The position numbers and the translations under genes were made by a program. The notes under the pieces were generated by a model, which saw nothing but the letters and a program-made list of their open reading frames with translations, searched no databases and had not been told where the DNA came from. A stretch of DNA of 64,000 nt from Paenibacillus sp. PL91 (GTDB lineage Bacteria > Bacillota > Bacilli > Paenibacillales > Paenibacillaceae): positions 1 to 64,000 of the forward strand of contig NZ_JABBYG020000017.1 in NCBI RefSeq assembly GCF_012935325.2. The letters are read 5' to 3'. Below, piece by piece: positions 59,968-64,000 of this stretch. Numbering within the stretch: position 1 is the first letter of the stretch; each line of letters starts with the position of its first letter.

Positions 59968-60507
59968 ATGAAGATGAATAGAGGAGGAGCAGAGCAAAAA
60001 CGTAAGACAAGATCGGACAAGAAGGTTGCGGTAGCGCCGAACATTAGTGATAATTACCGGGTTTGGATTCATCGATTAGCACGGCGGTTAGAAATTCCTG
60101 AGGGTGAGGTCGGTGCTAAACTCGTCGTTGCTGCGCTAGATGATGAAAAATGCATAGAATTTTTTAGAGCCTATTTCCGAAGGTCTTATCGTATTCATGA
60201 TCATCATATTATGTATCCATTATTTAACCCCGCAAACATTTATGATTATTTAGATATGAATACTGATCGGCACGGTCGATTTAAACTGAAGTTTTCTAAA
60301 ACCATAGCAGAACGTTTGACTGAATTTCAAATAGCGTTAGGTATTTCTTTCTTTGCTCATGGGGTTAAGGCATTGCTCGAGTATGCTCTAACCGAGCCAA
60401 GAATTGTACAAACGGTGGCTCCAGGAGTCGACTTTTCAGAATATAGAAAAACGTTACCACCGGGAAACATCAATCCTAATCCTAATGTTTGGAGCATTTT
60501 TAAATAA
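59968..60507 (+). CDS. Plasmid/ICE-type hypothetical protein (179 aa)
   Basis: A basic N-terminus (AEQKRKTRSDKKVAVAPNIS) is followed by two similar helical units, DNYRVWIHRLARRLEIPEGE and KTIAERLTEFQIALGISFFA. These resemble ribbon-helix-helix-like repeats and suggest a DNA-binding or partition-related protein. It forms an operon with the 88-residue gene 12 bases downstream. No confident family. Confidence 0.6.
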   Translation: MKMNRGGAEQKRKTRSDKKVAVAPNISDNYRVWIHRLARRLEIPEGEVGAKLVVAALDDEKCIEFFRAYFRRSYRIHDHHIMYPLFNPANIYDYLDMNTDRHGRFKLKFSKTIAERLTEFQIALGISFFAHGVKALLEYALTEPRIVQTVAPGVDFSEYRKTLPPGNINPNPNVWSIFK

Positions 60508-60519
60508 GAAAGGAGGGAC

Positions 60520-60786
60520 ATGCCGGTGGGTATAATACGTAAGTTTATTGATCCTTATCTTCAGTACCGCACATTGTTAATTGGCTTAAAAAGAAACGAT
60601 TATAATAAGCTTCAAATGATAGCGGATGACCTAAATGATCATGTCAAAGGGGAGTATGAGTTTACACCAGAAATAATTGCTTCCAGAGTTATGAAGACTT
60701 TCATTGATGAGGCTTATGCGGATAGTACAAAGAGGATCGTTAAAGCGATTCTACCCGAAGCTTCTACTGTGCGCCGACGCCAATAA
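60520..60786 (+). CDS. Small hypothetical protein partnered with the 59968 gene
   Basis: An 88-residue protein, MPVGIIRKFIDPYLQYRTLL, continuing with LKRNDYNKLQMIADDLNDHV, similar in texture to the repeat units of its neighbour. A strong site AAAGGAGGG precedes the ATG. Probably co-transcribed; the function is unknown. Confidence 0.6.
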   Translation: MPVGIIRKFIDPYLQYRTLLIGLKRNDYNKLQMIADDLNDHVKGEYEFTPEIIASRVMKTFIDEAYADSTKRIVKAILPEASTVRRRQ

Positions 60787-61180
60787 AAAGGATTTGTCTC
60801 CCATTAGCGGGGTCTGATTGAACCTAGAAAAGTGTAACTAAGAACCACAATACGCCCGCTAATAGGATTAATAAATTCTATAAAATAAACTCTAGAAATA
60901 TCGGGGTTCAAATTCCCGCTCCGTAATAATCCTCAATGCTAAAATTGACATCGAATCAAAGTACAAAAACAAATCATCCTCAAATATGCCGGCAATGGAT
61001 ATAAGTGCTTGTCCTCGACAACAACAGCCCTTATCACAACCTTTAACCAGATTGAACGATCCGATTATCGAACACAAAGAACCCAGTTACGCCCTCTAAC
61101 AGATGAATTCTATAAGACAAACTTTACAAACAGAATTCCTCGAATTTCGGAGTACGTAATTTTCCATCTTTAGTGAAGCA
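60787..61180. other. Gap with a degenerate direct repeat
   Basis: AGAACCACAATACGCCCGCT near 60841 and AGAACCCAGTTACGCCCTCT near 61077, each followed by similar ATTCTATAA-A-AAACT stretches, form an imperfect direct repeat about 236 bp apart. Between them a minus-strand Cys-rich frame (VKGCDKGCCCRGQALISIAG) ends at 60892 but lacks a ribosome site. No gene is called. Confidence 0.4.
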
Positions 61181-61711
61181 TTAGAATTTTATTTTGCAAG
61201 TTATTACTGGTTCAAGAAAGCGCCAATCCTTATTTTCTCCCCGAACGAGCTGCTTGGATATCTGACTAAATGCACGAATCACATCCGAATGAGGTGGAAA
61301 CTCCATCACACCTACATAATTATTATTGACCGACAACCCCCAGCCAAATCCGCCTTTAAGCCTTACAGACGCTATTTGGCAATTAATGTACTGATAAGCC
61401 TTTACCTTTACCACATCTTTAGAGCGTGTATCTAAGAGCATGGGTGCTTCCGGATTGTATTGACAGATCCCCTCTAGTCCAAGCTCTTTCGCTTTCAAGA
61501 AGAGTGCTTGGCCATCTTCATATATAGGGGTTACTGAAAGGGTCTCTGAAGACTGTATTATTGCCGATAGGGCCTCTCTGCGCTCCATAAAGCCCTTATT
61601 CAGCATAGAGTCACCATTTAAATAAAGTATATCCCATAAGGGGAAATGAGCCTTTAGTGTTGTGGCTATTTGCTTTACAGCAGATTCTTTCTTGGTATTA
61701 AATCTAATCAT
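61181..61711 (-). pseudogene. 5'-truncated ATP-dependent DNA ligase
   Basis: A 176-residue frame begins inside the adenylation domain: DILYLNGDSMLNKGFMERRE is motif III, LGLEGICQYNP is motif IV and KDVVKVKAYQY is motif V. The KxDG lysine of motif I and everything before it are missing, so it cannot be adenylated. The truncation point coincides with an IS4-type transposase fragment, which may have caused the deletion. The original gene resembled LigD/YkoU-like ligases. Confidence 0.65.
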
Positions 61712-61870
61712 TGCATCGTCCCACTGATTTCCTCACTGGTCAGGTCGAATCGATTGGTGATTAGAACGAGTAGATTCTCTTCCGAATCTTCGGTTTGTAT
61801 CATGCGAAGATCGTGTTTGACCCGTTTTTGTGGTGACCCAATTATAACGGATCGGAAGTTTATGCAACGC
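61708..61870 (-). pseudogene. IS4-family transposase fragment
   Basis: Minus-strand frame IIGSPQKRVKHDLRMIQTED, then LLVLITNRFDLTSEEISG, ends at TGA 61708. ITNRFDLSAEEI is the strongly conserved segment just before the last catalytic region of IS4 transposases. Only about 50 residues remain, with no terminal repeats found. Confidence 0.65.
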
Positions 61871-62322
61871 TAGTGCCTTTTCTTAAATTGTTGTATTGTA
61901 AAAGCTTTCCTCGAGTGCGAGAAAAAATACCTAAAATTTATTTTTAGATTATTGTAATAACTATTTTGTGGATGTATCCGAAATGCAACAATAATGAATC
62001 ATTCCCCGAGGTCAAAATTTTACCTCTCCGAAGTCAGAATCTCTCCTTTAATGCCCCGGCAATTAGATTATGATTAGTTCAACTTGTCGCCTCCGCCACA
62101 GTTAATGTAAGTTAAAACATGCGAAGAAATGCTTTATGCAACCACTTTTGGTTCGCAAATTGAGGATTGGGAATAAAGCAGGAAAGTGCAAACGTATGTT
62201 CGCACTTAAAAAGTGAAACCGGCAAAAAAATTTTTTTTGAAATTTAGACCCCTATATAGGCTTTTTAACCATTTGTATAGTAGAATGGATTTACTATAAA
62301 ACTACCAATTGGGGGAACTTCT
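61871..62322. promoter_or_regulatory. Intergenic region with promoter of the stalk-protein gene
   Basis: TTGTAT (62273) and TATAAA (62295) with a 16-base spacer lie just before GGGGGAAC and the ATG. At about 62006-62050, CCGAGGTCAAAATTTTACCT and CCGAAGTCAGAATC form a short direct repeat that resembles insertion-sequence termini, but no transposase is attached. Confidence 0.45.
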
Positions 62323-62967
62323 ATGAAAAAGAAATTGCTTATTTTGCTTGCCGCGGTGCTTCTGGTGGCAGTGTCAGCCACGGCCGGCGCGTATGCGGCA
62401 ACAAAGATGAAGATCACAGTGAACGGAAAGAGTACAAGTATTCAGCCAAAAATTATAAACAATGTTTCTTATCTCCCTATCAGAGACATGTCGAATCTGC
62501 TTGGGATTGATATAAACTACATAAAGAGCACGAATACAATTGAACTGAGCACAGAAAATAAAAATGCGATGCCTGATCCTATCGAAGCACCTTCGGATGA
62601 AGATGCAAGCGACATAGGTCAAGGCGAGTGGCTGCCGAATCCGGAAGATATCGACGCTGCAAACAGAGTGTTTGGATTAATTTATGGCCTCGAAGACGCA
62701 ATGAATAGCTATCACAGCAACAACTCAAATGCAACTGAAACAAAACAAGCGGTTGCTGATGCAAAAAAGAATATCTATTCGTACTTTGCAATATTAAATA
62801 AATCAGAAATACCACAGGTGAAAAATTATGCGACCACTGCTGAAGCTGCCCTAGATGCTTTTGAAGCAGGAATAACAAGCAGCAGCGTCATAGACAACGA
62901 AAGAATTAAAGCGGCATTGCAAGCATTCACGAAAGCACATATGGAATTGTCTAAACTAATTGGATAA
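62323..62967 (+). CDS. Secreted stalk-domain protein (copper amine oxidase N-terminal-like)
   Basis: A 214-residue exported protein. The signal peptide runs to AYAA (MKKKLLILLAAVLLVAVSAT). The stalk domain follows: MKITVNGKSTSIQPKIINNV, SYLPIRDMSNLLG and a short INYIKSTNTIEL strand. The C-terminal 120 residues are helical and of unknown role. This architecture is common at Paenibacillus cell surfaces. Confidence 0.88.
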   Translation: MKKKLLILLAAVLLVAVSATAGAYAATKMKITVNGKSTSIQPKIINNVSYLPIRDMSNLLGIDINYIKSTNTIELSTENKNAMPDPIEAPSDEDASDIGQGEWLPNPEDIDAANRVFGLIYGLEDAMNSYHSNNSNATETKQAVADAKKNIYSYFAILNKSEIPQVKNYATTAEAALDAFEAGITSSSVIDNERIKAALQAFTKAHMELSKLIG

Positions 62968-63315
62968 AGGATCGACCGGCTGCCCGCAAACAATTGGGGC
63001 AGCTTTATTTATACTTTAACAATGTAATGCTTTACAGTTTTAATTTTAACGCACTACTGCACAAAAGGAGTATTTTGTTCGCCAACATTAAAAGACGCCA
63101 CGAGGCGTCTTTTGCTTCTTCCTGCCTGTTGTCGGATGACAAGAACTTGATCCCATACTTAGCGAATAAGCAAAATAAGCAAAAAAAAATGCAGCTCGTT
63201 TTCCTACGTTTTGATCGTAGTCCAAGTTAATTAATAAACCTAATCGGTGTCTGTTTTTCGAATGAGTTAAGTCACTACATCAGTAAAGGATGCCTGAATC
63301 GGCATATCATGTAGA
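62968..63315. other. Gap with terminators
   Basis: GACCGGCTGCCC-like and GGGGCAGC sequence after the stop gives a weak hairpin near 62972-63003. The clear bidirectional terminator is AAAAGACGCC/GGCGTCTTTT at 63090-63113. Nothing else is recognised. Confidence 0.5.
63090..63113. terminator. Bidirectional hairpin terminator
   Basis: AAAAGACGCC, ACGA loop, GGCGTCTTTT: a perfect ten-base stem with A and T flanks. Confidence 0.8.
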
Positions 63316-63600
63316 TTATCTAATGGTTGCTTTGATTATATTTAATAATTCCTTATCACTAATTTTGTTTGCATCATCAACCCAATTAATTGGCAACAAT
63401 GTTAACTTTTCTGTGATTTCATTGTCTGACACATTTAAATTGCTACGAAAAATATCTAAAGACGCAGCTAATACCCTATCTGGTTTATGCTTCGCATTAA
63501 TTACACCTATTTTTTTTTGATGATCCTCGCCAACGACTAACAGTTTGTCTAAAGAACTCCCACAAATAATCGATTTAGAGGTTGTGGTGGGAAGCGGTGG
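63316..63600 (-). pseudogene. N-terminally truncated unknown gene
   Basis: An open frame of about 94 codons without a start reads SIICGSSLDKLLVVGEDHQK, then VINAKHKPDRVLAASLDIFR, to a TAA at 63316. The texture is that of a real cytosolic protein. A stop in frame at about 63601 and lack of a start codon indicate loss of its 5' part. Family not recognised. Confidence 0.4.
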
Positions 63601-63670
63601 TTACCATACATATTTGCTGGACTACACCACATCAACTCTAACATCCGACAGCGGCTAAGGAGGCAGTAAA

Positions 63671-64000
63671 GTGTCCATTAAACATAAGAATTATGTTGGA
63701 TTGATACTAAGCATTGACCAGATTCAATTATTTTTACTGCGAAAAATAAAATCGCTTATTAATAAGCGTTGGTTCGCTCTTGAGCTATATTATCAGCCTG
63801 TGCGTTCATATATTGCAGCTAAAGAATTAGATGATATCGGCATCAAAGACTTCAGAGATCCGCAATTTAAAACAATGAAAACAAAGATATTTTACTTACA
63901 TAAAACCAGAAGCAATGGTTATATAGTGGAATACATGGAATTCACATTGTTAAGGGAAATAAACTATATCCCAGAAAGTAATGAATATTCTTTTGTAATC
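63671..64000 (+). CDS. Partial gene running off the window, possibly replication-initiator-like
   Basis: GTG at 63671 with AAGGAGG seven bases ahead opens a frame to the window end: VSIKHKNYVGLILSIDQIQL, later FALELYYQPVRSYIAAKELD and EFTLLREINYIPESNEYSF. The strand-helix alternation and the LLREINY segment recall the winged-helix part of Rep_3-type initiators, but this is a weak resemblance and the gene is incomplete. Confidence 0.45.
   Translation, partial: MSIKHKNYVGLILSIDQIQLFLLRKIKSLINKRWFALELYYQPVRSYIAAKELDDIGIKDFRDPQFKTMKTKIFYLHKTRSNGYIVEYMEFTLLREINYIPESNEYSFVI

Noticed and set aside
62006..62050. Possible IS21-like terminus
   Set aside because: Only a short direct repeat is seen, with no transposase or second end; listed only as a gap note.

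Overview
The window looks like a chromosomal segment of a Paenibacillus-type Firmicute (Paenibacillaceae). The evidence is strong AGGAGG ribosome sites with frequent TTG and GTG starts, YesM/YesN-type two-component regulation beside a sugar ABC importer that has no ATPase of its own, an Ada/AlkA alkylation cluster, a stalk-domain secreted protein, and many short intergenic palindromic repeats. No rRNA, tRNA or CRISPR array was seen.

Layout. 1-3.3 kb is eroded accessory DNA: an integrase tail, a frameshifted DUF4367-like tail, a perfect 619-bp tandem duplication carrying a two-gene cassette, a HAD phosphatase, and a 261-bp Tn7-like mini-element. 4-9.7 kb is an alkylation-defence and drug-efflux block (alkA-like, TetR, DinB, SRPBCC, ada, MFS). 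10-14.8 kb has a NarL/LiaRS-type two-component system and two related membrane proteins, the second unusually GC-rich. 15.4-18.4 kb holds a WYL regulator, an epoxide-hydrolase-like enzyme and an SDR protein. 18.5-31.5 kb is a mobile, eroded region: Tn7-type end sequences, a one-gene Tn7-like cargo unit, a DUF3289 pseudogene running into a lipoprotein, a tyrosine recombinase with a prepilin peptidase, small unknown genes and a diguanylate cyclase. 57.2-64 kb is accessory again, with a c-di-GMP riboswitch, a HicB-like gene, a LytTR regulator, plasmid-like small proteins, fragments of a ligase and of an IS4 transposase, and a partial gene at the window end.

The main discovery candidate is 31.7-57.2 kb, which reads as one catabolic locus. 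A divergent AraC regulator and a YesM/YesN system flank an extracytoplasmic binding protein and two permeases. Behind them are two GH127 beta-L-arabinofuranosidases, two M24 Xaa-Pro-type peptidases, a complete epimerase-type trans-4-hydroxy-L-proline pathway (epimerase, multi-subunit D-hydroxyproline dehydrogenase, DapA-family deaminase, 2-oxoglutarate-semialdehyde dehydrogenase), a second proline-racemase-family protein with an altered active site, a malic enzyme and both subunits of L-serine dehydratase. Beta-L-arabinofuranose linked to hydroxyproline, in Ser-Hyp repeats, is the signature of plant extensins. I infer that the locus imports arabinosylated Ser/Hyp glycopeptides and takes them apart in the cytoplasm, sending Hyp to 2-oxoglutarate and Ser to pyruvate. 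Each enzyme family is known; the combination and its target are inference.
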